DNA of 13,894 nt from UMGS1387 sp045577475 (GTDB taxonomy: Bacteria > Bacillota > Clostridia > Oscillospirales > CAG-382), in NCBI GenBank assembly GCA_045577475.1, contig JAZNIM010000209.1, forward strand, positions 1 to 13,894, written 5' to 3'. Of the stretch, positions 7,266 to 13,894 are shown piece after piece. Under the pieces are notes generated by a model. The model worked only from the letters and a program-made list of their open reading frames with translations. It was not told the DNA's origin and did not search any database. How positions within the stretch are numbered: the first letter of the stretch is position 1; each line of letters starts with the position of its first letter. Both the position numbers and the translations under genes were made by a program.

Positions 7266-8348
7266 ATGAATGCAAAGGATTTGGCAGCGGTAATTACAAA
7301 TTTTGACATCGACGATATCGACGTAGGTCATTTCGGTAACGGACATATCAACGACACCTTTATCGTAAGAAAAAAAGGCGTAAAGATGGTGCTTCAGCGT
7401 CTTAATACAGATGTTTTCAAAAACGGTACGGGCGTAATGGAAAACATTGTCAACGTTACTGAATACATAGCAAAGAAAATGAAAGAGCAGGGCGAAGACC
7501 CTTACAGAAAGACTCTTGTTTTTGAAAGAGCAAAGGACGGCAAGCCTTATTATCTCACCGACAGCGGAAGCCTGTACAGAATGTACACCTTCATTGATGA
7601 TGCTTATTCCGTTGAAAAGGCAACCTTTGACCAGATGACGGATGCGGCACAGACCCTGGGTAAATTCTATAAGCTTCTTTCCGATTATCCGGCGGACACA
7701 CTTAATGTAGCAATACCTCAGTTCCATGATACAAGAAACTATTTTAACAGATTCCTCAAAGCCGTGGAAAATGATGTTGCAGGCAGACGTGCATCTGTTC
7801 AGAAGGAAATTGACTTCGTTTTAGCACATGAAAATCTTTGCGATATTCTCAATAACGGACTTAATGACGGAAGCCTTCCTCTCAGAGTTACACATAACGA
7901 TACAAAGCTCAATAATATTCTTTTTGACGAAAAAACAGGTAAAGGTCTTTGCGTTATTGACCTTGACACCGTAATGCCGGGAAGCATTCTGTACGATTTC
8001 GGCGATGCGATGAGATTCGGTGCGGCAAGCGGACCTGAGGACGAAAAGGATCTTGATAAGATTTGGTTTGACCTTGACATGTTCGATGCATTCACCAAGG
8101 GCTTTGCTGCAGAAATGAAGCCATACCTGACACAGGCGGAAATTGATAATCTTGTAAACAGCTGTAAAATTCTTACATATGAGTGCGGCGTGCGTTTCCT
8201 TGAGGACTACCTGAAGGGGGATACATACTTCAAAATTCACCGCCCCGAGCATAACCTTGACAGAGCAAGAACACAGTTCAAGCTTGTTGCGGACATGGAT
8301 GAAAAAACGGCGGCTATGGATGCAATTGCTGCAAAATATTTCAAATAA
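7266..8348 (+). CDS. NahK-like N-acetylhexosamine 1-kinase (APH phosphotransferase family)
   Basis: Predicted cytoplasmic ATP-dependent kinase phosphorylating C1 of GlcNAc or GalNAc, as NahK does in the bifidobacterial lacto-N-biose pathway; GlcNAc-1-phosphate is a direct precursor of UDP-GlcNAc. With the ATG at 7266 it has 360 residues, almost the NahK length (359). Features: glycine-containing N-terminal loop GHFGNGHIND (21-30), ATP-binding lysine region near 37-45, catalytic RVTHNDTKLNN (207-217, D212 as base), metal-binding VIDLDTVMPG (230-239), and YDFGDAMR (243-250). The HNDTKLNN...IDLDTVMPG...YDFGDA combination resembles NahK more than antibiotic-modifying enzymes, so it should not be called a resistance gene. 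It is co-transcribed with mreB (19-base gap). The true sugar is unproven; another hexosamine, hexose or amino alcohol is possible. Confidence 0.87.
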   Translation: MNAKDLAAVITNFDIDDIDVGHFGNGHINDTFIVRKKGVKMVLQRLNTDVFKNGTGVMENIVNVTEYIAKKMKEQGEDPYRKTLVFERAKDGKPYYLTDSGSLYRMYTFIDDAYSVEKATFDQMTDAAQTLGKFYKLLSDYPADTLNVAIPQFHDTRNYFNRFLKAVENDVAGRRASVQKEIDFVLAHENLCDILNNGLNDGSLPLRVTHNDTKLNNILFDEKTGKGLCVIDLDTVMPGSILYDFGDAMRFGAASGPEDEKDLDKIWFDLDMFDAFTKGFAAEMKPYLTQAEIDNLVNSCKILTYECGVRFLEDYLKGDTYFKIHRPEHNLDRARTQFKLVADMDEKTAAMDAIAAKYFK

Positions 8349-8363
8349 TATTCATAAAATTAC

Positions 8364-8397
8364 AATAACGGTGCGGACTGGCTTTTGCACCGTTATT
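8364..8397 (+). other. Perfect 11-bp hairpin between kinase and transporter genes
   Basis: AATAACGGTGC (8364-8374) pairs exactly with GCACCGTTATT (8387-8397) around a 12-base loop. It starts 16 bases after the kinase stop. The bases after it are AATGCGG rather than a T run, so it is not a standard intrinsic terminator. It may partly terminate, or protect the 3' end of the mreB-kinase message, or set lower transporter expression. Confidence 0.6.
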
Positions 8398-8420
8398 AAT
8401 GCGGAAAGAGGTAGTTTTCT

Positions 8421-9281
8421 GTGGCATATTTACTTACCGTGCTGTGCGTTCTCACACTTACCGTGCAGAGCGTAGCAATAAAAGAATATAATAAAAAAGG
8501 CAAAAACGGGCCTGTTACCTTCAGCGTAATGAAGGTGTTTGTGGCATTTTTGTTTTTCCTTGTAACGGCAATAGTAAACAATGCGGCATTCGGCAAAGAG
8601 GTTATTCCTTACAGTGCACTGTTTGCACTTTGCTATTCCTGCTCTATGGTTGGATATGTACTGGCTGTAAGCTGCGGCTCGCTTGCAATAACGGCGGTTG
8701 TAAAGTCGTATGCACTTATAATTCCCACGATTTTCGGTGTGCTTGTATGGGGAGAAGAGCTTGCCGTTCACCAGTATATAGGCTTTGTGTGTATTCTTGT
8801 TTCCCTGTTCCTTGTTAGAGGAGACAGCAAGAGCGAAGAAACAAAGCTGTCTTTGAAATGGCTGATATTCGTTGTTATTTCCTTCTTCGGAGAAGGCTTC
8901 TGCTCGGTAACTCAGAAAACCCAGCAGAAAACCTTTGAAGGCAAATATGACTCCTCATTTATGGTTGTTTCTCTTGCCATGGTAATCGTAGTTTTTGTGC
9001 TGTACATAATCATCAAAGAAAGACAGAATCTCGGAAACAACCTGCGTGCAGGACTTATTCCGGCACTTTACGGCGGTGTCGGAAACGGTGCAACAAATCT
9101 TATTGTACTTGCCGTACCTGCGGTGCTTTTGCCGGCGGCAGTGTTTTTCCCTGTACTTTCTGCAGGACAGATTATACTGACAAGCGTTTTGTCCGTGTTG
9201 GTGTACAAGGAAAAACTCATAACACGTCAGTTTGTTGCAATACTTTTCGGTGTTGCGGCGATTGTTCTGCTTAATGTTTAA
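8421..9281 (+). CDS. EamA/DMT-superfamily ten-helix transporter
   Basis: A 286-residue inner-membrane protein with ten predicted hydrophobic segments (roughly 1-20, 33-54, 61-82, 86-108, 116-134, 144-162, 178-198, 208-228, 232-262, 267-285). It shows the duplicated EamA organisation of five plus five: VLVWGEEL at 107-114 closes the fourth helix of the first half and VLVYKEKL at 249-256 is the counterpart in the second. The polar linker (134-142) separates the halves. The start is GTG at 8421, supported by AGAGG at 8407-8411, nine bases upstream; the ORF immediately gives a hydrophobic first helix. Family members export or import small metabolites (amino acids, sugars, nucleotide-sugar-like compounds); the substrate cannot be read from sequence. 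It lies 72 bases after the kinase and ends 19 bases before a strong terminator. Confidence 0.88.
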   Translation: MAYLLTVLCVLTLTVQSVAIKEYNKKGKNGPVTFSVMKVFVAFLFFLVTAIVNNAAFGKEVIPYSALFALCYSCSMVGYVLAVSCGSLAITAVVKSYALIIPTIFGVLVWGEELAVHQYIGFVCILVSLFLVRGDSKSEETKLSLKWLIFVVISFFGEGFCSVTQKTQQKTFEGKYDSSFMVVSLAMVIVVFVLYIIIKERQNLGNNLRAGLIPALYGGVGNGATNLIVLAVPAVLLPAAVFFPVLSAGQIILTSVLSVLVYKEKLITRQFVAILFGVAAIVLLNV

Positions 9282-9300
9282 TTTAGCTTAAATCCAAAAG

Positions 9301-9346
9301 AGGCTGTAGCAAACGGTAGCGGCAACCGTGAGCACAGTCTTTTTTT
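9301..9346 (+). terminator. Intrinsic terminator after the transporter gene
   Basis: AGGCTGT (9301-9307) pairs with ACAGTCT (9334-9340) through one G-U pair; an inner ACGGT/ACCGT stem extends the structure, and seven T follow (9340-9346). It closes the plus-strand unit begun at the 6149-6177 promoter. Confidence 0.85.
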
Positions 9347-9468
9347 GTACTTTTCTAAAAAAGCTTCTTTAAGTAAGAAATCAAAAAAACACAGTAAGAA
9401 AATTGTATTATTTAAGTTTTATGAATATTACAATGTAATTAAAGCAACGTCAGGAAAGGAGGAAGAAA
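9347..9468 (+). other. A/T-rich leader before the M14-GH16 operon
   Basis: This 122-base stretch contains no gene I can support. The promoter of the next operon should lie here, since a terminator precedes it. TTGTAT (9403-9408) and TACAAT (9429-9434) are the best boxes, but the 20-base spacer is too long for a normal sigma-A promoter. It ends in a very strong AAAGGAGG ribosome site at 9455-9462, six bases before the ATG. Confidence 0.4.
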
Positions 9469-10539
9469 ATGAAAATAACAAAAAGCTTTGCGGGAGGAAA
9501 TATACAGGTTGTTTCAATAGAAAAGCAAGATGTTTTTGTGGAACGTGAAATACGGAATGACACCGGATATTTTTACTGGGCATTTTGTATTGAGGGTGCT
9601 GCAGGAACAACACTCAGATTTATTTTCCCCGGTCATACAAGGGTCGGACGCTTCGGTGCGGCGGTGAGCCATGATTTAAAGAGCTGGTTCTGGAGTCAAA
9701 CCAAGGAAATCGTAAACGGCGGTGATGCCTTTACATATACATTTTCCGAAAACGAAAACCGAGTGTACTTTGCACATAACATGATTTATTCCGAAAATAT
9801 GATGCGTGACTTTGCCGCAGGCAATAATATTTCCGTCGAAACCTTTACACAGTCAAATAAGGGCAGGAACGTACCTTTCTTTACGTTGGGTGAGGGTGAA
9901 AGATGTGTTGTCGTGACTTCAAGACACCATGCCTGCGAATCTACGGGTACATATGTGCTGCAAGGCTTTGCACAGGGCTGTGTGGAAAAAAGACCGTCGG
10001 GAATAAAGTTTATCTTTGTTCCCTTTGTGGATTACGACGGTGTTACGGATGGCGATGCAGGCAAAGGCCGTCTGCCTTATGACCATAACAGGGACTACGG
10101 ACAGGCTCCTATCTATAACGAAACAAAAAAACTCCGTGAGATAGCCGACAGCAAAAATGTAATTATGAGCTTTGATTTTCATTCGCCTCATCATGACAGC
10201 GGTATTAACGAATACCCATACCTCATGAAATTCGATGTGAATGATAATGAAGTATACAACACAATTTCAAACACATTCAGAAAAGCCTGCCAAGAGGATG
10301 CTTCTTCAATGACATATACGGGTGAGCAGGATATTGAATACGGTAATATGTGGAATAAGCCTGATACTCCCAACATGAAAAACTACTTTATGAAAAGGAG
10401 TGTGTCAGGTGTTAGCATTACTATGGAAACACCTTATTTCGGACTTTGTGACAATATGTTTACTCAGGAAAAGGCAATAAATATGGGAAAGCATCTGTAT
10501 GATGCAGTATACGAAATAATAAGGAGATACGAAGCATGA
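9469..10539 (+). CDS. M14 zinc carboxypeptidase, cytosolic CCP/AGBL-like type
   Basis: A 356-residue protein with no signal peptide, hence cytoplasmic. M14 enzymes hydrolyse C-terminal peptide or gamma-linked bonds using one zinc ion. Residues 1-125 form a beta-rich N-domain reminiscent of the domain preceding the catalytic part in cytosolic carboxypeptidases. The catalytic part follows: zinc ligands H154 and E157 (HACE, preceded by TSRH), NR pair N207-R208 in YDHNRDY, third ligand H238 in FDFHSPH, and catalytic glutamate E320 in METPYFG. All key M14 residues are present. AAAGGAGG lies six bases before the ATG. The stop overlaps the GH16 start (ATGA), implying coupled expression with a glycosidase. 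Substrate unknown: a glycopeptide, peptidoglycan-type peptide or gamma-glutamyl compound are all possible; an amidase or deacylase role is the main alternative. Confidence 0.85.
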   Translation: MKITKSFAGGNIQVVSIEKQDVFVEREIRNDTGYFYWAFCIEGAAGTTLRFIFPGHTRVGRFGAAVSHDLKSWFWSQTKEIVNGGDAFTYTFSENENRVYFAHNMIYSENMMRDFAAGNNISVETFTQSNKGRNVPFFTLGEGERCVVVTSRHHACESTGTYVLQGFAQGCVEKRPSGIKFIFVPFVDYDGVTDGDAGKGRLPYDHNRDYGQAPIYNETKKLREIADSKNVIMSFDFHSPHHDSGINEYPYLMKFDVNDNEVYNTISNTFRKACQEDASSMTYTGEQDIEYGNMWNKPDTPNMKNYFMKRSVSGVSITMETPYFGLCDNMFTQEKAINMGKHLYDAVYEIIRRYEA

Positions 10540-11363
10540 GAAAATTTGAAGTAGAAAACCATGAACCGAGCTTTCTTCCCGAAGGGAAATGGAAACTTGT
10601 ATGGTCCGATGAATTTGACGGAACAGAGCTTGACCGCACAAAATGGGATTACCGCCTTTCCATGATGGGACAGAAATGGCTTGCGTGGACTGATAAGGGT
10701 GTTACACTTGACGGAAACAGCAATGCCGTTTTTACCATGATTGAAGAAGACGGCATGCCTAAAAGCTCACAGCTTCAGACAGGCTACAACTTTATGGATG
10801 AGCCTGTTGTCAAAACTACCTTTGGCTCAGATGACATTCAATGGAGAATAGGCAAGCTACACAAGCCGCTTTTTGAGCATACCTACGGCTATTATGAATG
10901 CCGTTGCCGCCTGCAGCAGAAGGCTGGCTGGTGGACAGCTTTCTGGATTCAATCTTCAACCATCGGAGCCTTTCCTGACAGCCGAAGAACGGGTACTGAA
11001 ATTGACATTATGGAATCCTTCAGACCCGGAAATATAGTGGAACACTGCCTTCATACAGGCGGCTACGGTCTTGACCGTGTTTCGGCAAGTGTGGGCGAAA
11101 AAACAGATATTGATAAGACAGTGTTCCACCGCTTTGGCGTTTTGTGGGATACTGACGGTTATACCTTCTATGTTGACGGCAAGGAGGTTGGAAAAACTGA
11201 TAAGAATCCTTCCGACTGTCCCGAATTTATATTGCTGACAACGGAGGTTGTGGGCTACAGAAGCACAGAACGCCGTCCCTCGGACGAGGCGGTTGCGGCG
11301 GTGGGGGATACTTTCCTTGTGGACTATGTGAGAGTATTTGACTCGTGTGATGACGGTGAATGA
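10536..11363 (+). CDS. Glycoside hydrolase family 16 beta-glycanase, intracellular
   Basis: A retaining beta-glycanase of clan GH-B with a jelly-roll fold. The 275 residues cover a single GH16 domain from WKLVWSDEFDG (19-29) to the final FLVDYVRVFD (260-269). The catalytic signature EIDIME is intact: nucleophile E155, D157, acid/base E160. GYYECRCRL (118-126) and GWWTAFWI (131-138) are the usual strands before the catalytic motif, and FHRFGVLWDTDGYTFYVDGK (187-206) the usual strands after it. There is no signal peptide, carbohydrate-binding module or anchor, which is unusual for GH16 enzymes acting on polymers. It starts inside the stop codon of the M14 gene, with AAGGAG (10521-10526) nine bases upstream. 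Substrate is not readable: beta-1,3/1,4-glucans, galactans or mucin-type endo-beta-galactoside linkages are possible. Confidence 0.92.
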   Translation: MRKFEVENHEPSFLPEGKWKLVWSDEFDGTELDRTKWDYRLSMMGQKWLAWTDKGVTLDGNSNAVFTMIEEDGMPKSSQLQTGYNFMDEPVVKTTFGSDDIQWRIGKLHKPLFEHTYGYYECRCRLQQKAGWWTAFWIQSSTIGAFPDSRRTGTEIDIMESFRPGNIVEHCLHTGGYGLDRVSASVGEKTDIDKTVFHRFGVLWDTDGYTFYVDGKEVGKTDKNPSDCPEFILLTTEVVGYRSTERRPSDEAVAAVGDTFLVDYVRVFDSCDDGE

Positions 11364-11391
11364 TTCTGTTTTGTTAAAGGCATATTTAAAA

Positions 11392-11441
11392 TAAAAGAGC
11401 TGAGTCAATTGCATTGTGCTTTGGACTCAGCTTGATTTTTT
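11392..11441. terminator. Bidirectional intrinsic terminator between GH16 and GH95 genes
   Basis: AGCTGAGTC (11398-11406) pairs perfectly with GACTCAGCT (11424-11432) around a 17-base loop. On the plus strand the stem is followed by TGATTTTTTA; on the minus strand by CTTTTATTTT. It thus serves both convergent units. The T run abuts the GH95 stop codon at 11440. Confidence 0.85.
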
Positions 11442-13728
11442 ATTGAAATATTACGCTATAGCTTTTTCCTTTTTCTGTTTCAAAGCTTGTTACTTTTCCG
11501 TCAAATGTGCTGTCTGTATTTTCCACAACACATTTGTGTGCGAGTATACATTTGCCGCCGATGGTGGAATAAAGCTTTGCTTTGTTTATTTTTCCGTTTG
11601 TCCATGAGGCATCAATAACAAAGCCGCCTCTTGCACATAAGCCCTTGAATGAACCGTCACTCCATACGTCGGGAAGACAGGGCAGAATTTCAATTTCCCC
11701 CGATTGGCTCTGAAGAAGCATTTCGGCAACACCGCTTGTTCCGCCGAAGTTGCCGTCAATCTGGAAGGGCGGGTGAGTATCCCATAGATTTTCAAGAGTA
11801 CCTTGTGAAAGAAGTGTTGAATAAACCTTGTGAGCTCGGTTTCCATTACCTACTCTCGCCCAGGTGTTCAGTCTGTGCGCCATTGCCCAGCCCGTGGATT
11901 TGTCGCCCCTCAGTTCAAGAGTCTTTTCCGCAGCTTTCAGAAGCTCGGGCGTGTTTTTGTTTATTAGCACACCGGGATATGCTCCCACAAGATGTGAAAT
12001 GTGCCTGTGATGGTATTCGCCGATATCACCGTAGTGCTTCTCCTCACGGAATTCCTTTATCTGCCCGTCAAGACCGATTTGCACCGGGTCGAGTAAGTTT
12101 ATTTTGTTTTTTAAAAGAGCAATGAATTCATCGTTGTCACCTAAAATTTCAGCGGCGCGAATCGTTTCGTGGAAGCATTCCCAAATCATCATTTGGTCAA
12201 AGGCACAGCCTACGGTGTGATAATCCTTGCCGCCATGCATTTGCTCGGGAGAAGCAGAGTATTCCACAAGCCATTTGCCGTCAATTTCAACAAGATTCTT
12301 TTCGAGAAAACGTGCCATTGACTTAAGAGGCTTATATACTCTGTTTTTCAGTAACTCTATATCACCTGAAAATGTGTAGGCATCCCATAACAGCATGGTT
12401 GTAAAGCCTCCTGTACCGGGACCCGAATGGGAGTGAGGCGAGGGTGCACTTATGGAATAAGGCCAGCAGGCGGTTCCTATTGCCCAGCCGTTACCACCTT
12501 TTTCACGGGAAAGCTTTTCGGGATACAGGCTGTTTATGTAACAATCGGCAATGGTTTCGGCTTTGTCCATATAAGCTTCGCAGTAGTCGAAATATGGAAG
12601 GAAGGTTTCCGCAAGATTTGTGACGAAAGCGGGCCAGTAGTTCATCTGAATGTTGATGTTGTGCCAGTAGCCGCTGCCCCAACATGGAGAAATGTACTTG
12701 CTCCATGTACCCTGCAGATTGCAGGGGAGAGTGCCGGGACGTGAGGAAGAAATGAGAAGATATCTTCCGTACTGGAAGTAAAGCTCCTCCAAATACCTGC
12801 TTTGCTCGCCTTTTTTATAGTTTTCAAGTAACTTATCGGTTGTGATATCCTGTTTTGTGCCGCCAAAATCTATGCATACTCTGTCAAACAGTGACTTGTA
12901 GTCATTGATATGGCGCTCCTTTAGCTTGCTTAGAGAATACCTTGAAGCATCGTCAATGGTTTTTGCAAGCCTTTGATGGGGATGTGCAAAGCCTTCAAGC
13001 TTCTTTGAACCATTGTCACAGGTGAAAACCGAGCTTTGAAGCCGGTAATTTGTGCCGAAGGTGCCGATAATATAAGCGGAATCTGCATTTTTTACGGTGA
13101 GGGTGTTGCCTGTTTTCTCAACACTTCCGCCAACGGTAAACATCCTGAAAATCGACTCATATTTTACATCATAAGTGCCGAATTTACCGCCGAATGTGAT
13201 GGTGTTATCCTGTATATCAAAATAGGTGTCGTGCTTATCTTGTCCGCCGAAGGGCTGCTCGGGGCGCATTACAAAGGACAGACTTCCTTTTTCCGAGCAT
13301 CCGAGGGATACAACAAGAACTCTGTCCGGATAGCTTGTAAAATACTCACGGGAGTATTTCTTGCCATTGTATCTGTAGCTGAGATTGGATACGGCATCGT
13401 TAAGGCGAAGGTTTCTTTTGTAGTCCGTCACATTTTCATGGTCAAAGTCCAAAAAAAGCTCGCAGAAGCTTGTAAGACCGCCTTTTCTGTTGTTTGGATT
13501 GTCCGGGTCAGGTTGCCATGCCGTAACAAGACTGTTTTCTGTTATCTGAATTCTGTCATGCTTTACTCTTCCAAAAAGATTTGCACCGAAGTGTCCGCAG
13601 CCGATAGGTAAGCTCCAATGCTCCCAGCCGTCGTCGGAAATACGCTCGGTTTTGACAAAATACATTATGTCATCGCCTGTTACGGGGGTTTCTATGTCAT
13701 AGCTCATGATATATTCTTTGTTTTCCAT
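11440..13728 (-). CDS. Glycoside hydrolase family 95 (alpha-L-fucosidase / alpha-L-galactosidase family), intracellular
   Basis: GH95 enzymes are inverting exo-glycosidases; characterised members remove alpha-1,2-linked L-fucose (AfcA) or L-galactose. The 762-residue product has the family layout: N-terminal beta-domain (about 22-260), helical (alpha/alpha)6 barrel (about 290-670) and C-terminal beta-domain (to 762). Motifs: CNLQGTW (336-342), NIN (N357, N359) with QMNYWPA, SPEQ with the general acid E495, YHHRHISHL (572-580), and QIDGNFGG with D658. The AfcA counterparts are N421, N423, E566 and D766. ATG 13728 was chosen because AGGAG lies seven bases upstream; a longer frame to 13779 has no such site. 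There is no signal peptide, so it should act on imported oligosaccharides. It is convergent with the GH16 operon and has its own promoter. Oddity: residues just before NIN are GYWH instead of the usual DYHT, so the sugar specificity is open. Confidence 0.92.
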   Translation of the reverse strand: MENKEYIMSYDIETPVTGDDIMYFVKTERISDDGWEHWSLPIGCGHFGANLFGRVKHDRIQITENSLVTAWQPDPDNPNNRKGGLTSFCELFLDFDHENVTDYKRNLRLNDAVSNLSYRYNGKKYSREYFTSYPDRVLVVSLGCSEKGSLSFVMRPEQPFGGQDKHDTYFDIQDNTITFGGKFGTYDVKYESIFRMFTVGGSVEKTGNTLTVKNADSAYIIGTFGTNYRLQSSVFTCDNGSKKLEGFAHPHQRLAKTIDDASRYSLSKLKERHINDYKSLFDRVCIDFGGTKQDITTDKLLENYKKGEQSRYLEELYFQYGRYLLISSSRPGTLPCNLQGTWSKYISPCWGSGYWHNINIQMNYWPAFVTNLAETFLPYFDYCEAYMDKAETIADCYINSLYPEKLSREKGGNGWAIGTACWPYSISAPSPHSHSGPGTGGFTTMLLWDAYTFSGDIELLKNRVYKPLKSMARFLEKNLVEIDGKWLVEYSASPEQMHGGKDYHTVGCAFDQMMIWECFHETIRAAEILGDNDEFIALLKNKINLLDPVQIGLDGQIKEFREEKHYGDIGEYHHRHISHLVGAYPGVLINKNTPELLKAAEKTLELRGDKSTGWAMAHRLNTWARVGNGNRAHKVYSTLLSQGTLENLWDTHPPFQIDGNFGGTSGVAEMLLQSQSGEIEILPCLPDVWSDGSFKGLCARGGFVIDASWTNGKINKAKLYSTIGGKCILAHKCVVENTDSTFDGKVTSFETEKGKSYSVIFQ

Positions 13729-13735
13729 AATATCA

Positions 13736-13740
13736 CTCCT
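13736..13740 (-). promoter_or_regulatory. Ribosome binding site that decides the GH95 start
   Basis: The minus strand reads AGGAG, seven bases before ATG 13728. The in-frame ATG at 13779 has no such site and would lie upstream of the likely transcription start. Confidence 0.75.
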
Positions 13741-13760
13741 AAGTATATTGATACGACAAA

Positions 13761-13789
13761 AGTTTATCAGCTGAAGCATTGATTGTCAA
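13761..13789 (-). promoter_or_regulatory. Sigma-A promoter of the GH95 gene
   Basis: On the minus strand: perfect TTGACA (13784-13789), 17 bases, then TAAACT (13761-13766) preceded by TGA, an extended -10. Transcription would begin near 13754, giving a leader of about 26 bases. A short inverted repeat, ATTGA-N3-TCAAT (13778-13790), covers the -35 box and could be an operator half-site pair, but it is short enough to arise by chance. Confidence 0.72.
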
Positions 13790-13829
13790 TAAAATGCGTG
13801 AAAATGACACATTTATTATATTTTTCGCG

Positions 13830-13857
13830 TAAAAAAGCCGTACATAAAAGTACGGCT
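13830..13857 (-). terminator. Intrinsic terminator of an upstream minus-strand gene
   Basis: On the minus strand AGCCGTAC (13850-13857) pairs with GTACGGCT (13836-13843) around a six-base loop and is followed by a run of T. The plus strand has no T run after the stem, so it works on the minus strand. It insulates the GH95 promoter from whatever gene lies to the right of the window. Confidence 0.85.
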
Positions 13858-13866
13858 CAGTCTGTA

Positions 13867-13894
13867 TCAAAACCCCATTCCCGCAAAGGGAATG
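13867..13894 (-). other. Edge hairpin, probably the 3' end of a minus-strand gene
   Basis: CATTCCC (13876-13882) and GGGAATG (13888-13894) are perfect inverted repeats with a five-base loop. On the minus strand the hairpin is followed by GGGTTTTG, so it may be a weak second terminator. Alternatively it is coding: two minus-strand frames reach stops before the 13830-13857 terminator, giving C-termini IPFAGMGF or FPLREWGFDTD. Too little is visible to choose. Confidence 0.35.

Noticed and set aside
7266..8348. Aminoglycoside resistance phosphotransferase
   Set aside because: The fold family is shared, but the HNDTKLNN and IDLDTVMPG motifs and the length fit NahK-type sugar kinases, not antibiotic-modifying enzymes.
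9403..9434. TTGTAT...TACAAT as the promoter of the M14-GH16 operon
   Set aside because: The 20-base spacer is outside the normal sigma-A range; kept only as a remark in the leader entry.
9345..9548. Small plus-strand frame of 67 codons before the M14 gene
   Set aside because: It begins at the transporter terminator, is Lys/Ser-rich from A-rich DNA, and overlaps the M14 start and its strong ribosome site.
11649..13611. Plus-strand open frames opposite the GH95 gene
   Set aside because: They are antisense shadows of a 762-codon gene with all GH95 catalytic motifs, and none has a ribosome site or recognisable family.

Overview
The window looks like a chromosomal segment of a low-to-mid GC Gram-positive anaerobe, most likely class Clostridia and plausibly a Ruminococcus-like (Oscillospirales) gut bacterium. 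This is inferred from strong GGAGG-type ribosome sites, sigma-A-type promoters with 17-bp spacers, and the gene set: GyrA, a DUF1934-like protein beside MurI, an MreB without MreCD, an S41 protease with a peptidoglycan-binding domain, and cytoplasmic glycosidases. No phage, IS element, CRISPR array, tRNA or rRNA was seen. The coding density is high and there is no gene-free stretch over 300 bases.

Left half, minus strand (about 6087 down to 1). One strong promoter (TTGACT, 17 bp, extended TATAAT) drives murI, then a DUF1934-like gene, then an exported S41 C-terminal-processing protease, then gyrA, which runs off the left edge only slightly short of its usual end. Spacings are 9, 36 and 97 bases. 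GyrA carries Ala and Asn at the two positions that most often decide fluoroquinolone susceptibility.

Middle, plus strand (6149 to 9346). A second, divergent sigma-A promoter (TTGCAA, 17 bp, TATAAT) drives an MreB-family actin, followed 19 bases later by a NahK-like N-acetylhexosamine 1-kinase. After a U-tract-free hairpin comes a ten-helix EamA/DMT transporter ending in a clear intrinsic terminator. The divergent promoters therefore serve D-glutamate synthesis for peptidoglycan on one side and the cell-shape actin plus an amino-sugar-1-phosphate kinase on the other. A shared theme of wall-precursor supply and cell shape is an inference.

Right part (9469 to 13894). A two-gene plus-strand operon with an ATGA overlap encodes an M14 zinc carboxypeptidase of the cytosolic (CCP/AGBL-like) type and a GH16 beta-glycanase. 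It faces a convergent minus-strand GH95 glycosidase (alpha-L-fucosidase or alpha-L-galactosidase family). The two transcription units share a bidirectional terminator. None of the three proteins has a signal peptide, so they should act in the cytoplasm on imported material. With the amino-sugar kinase and transporter next door, this suggests intracellular processing of fucosylated or galactosylated oligosaccharides, perhaps glycopeptides; no importer or regulator for this is inside the window. The GH95 has lost the usual DYHT residues just before its catalytic NIN motif (GYWH instead), so its sugar specificity should not be assumed. The right edge holds one or two hairpin terminators of a minus-strand gene lying mostly outside.
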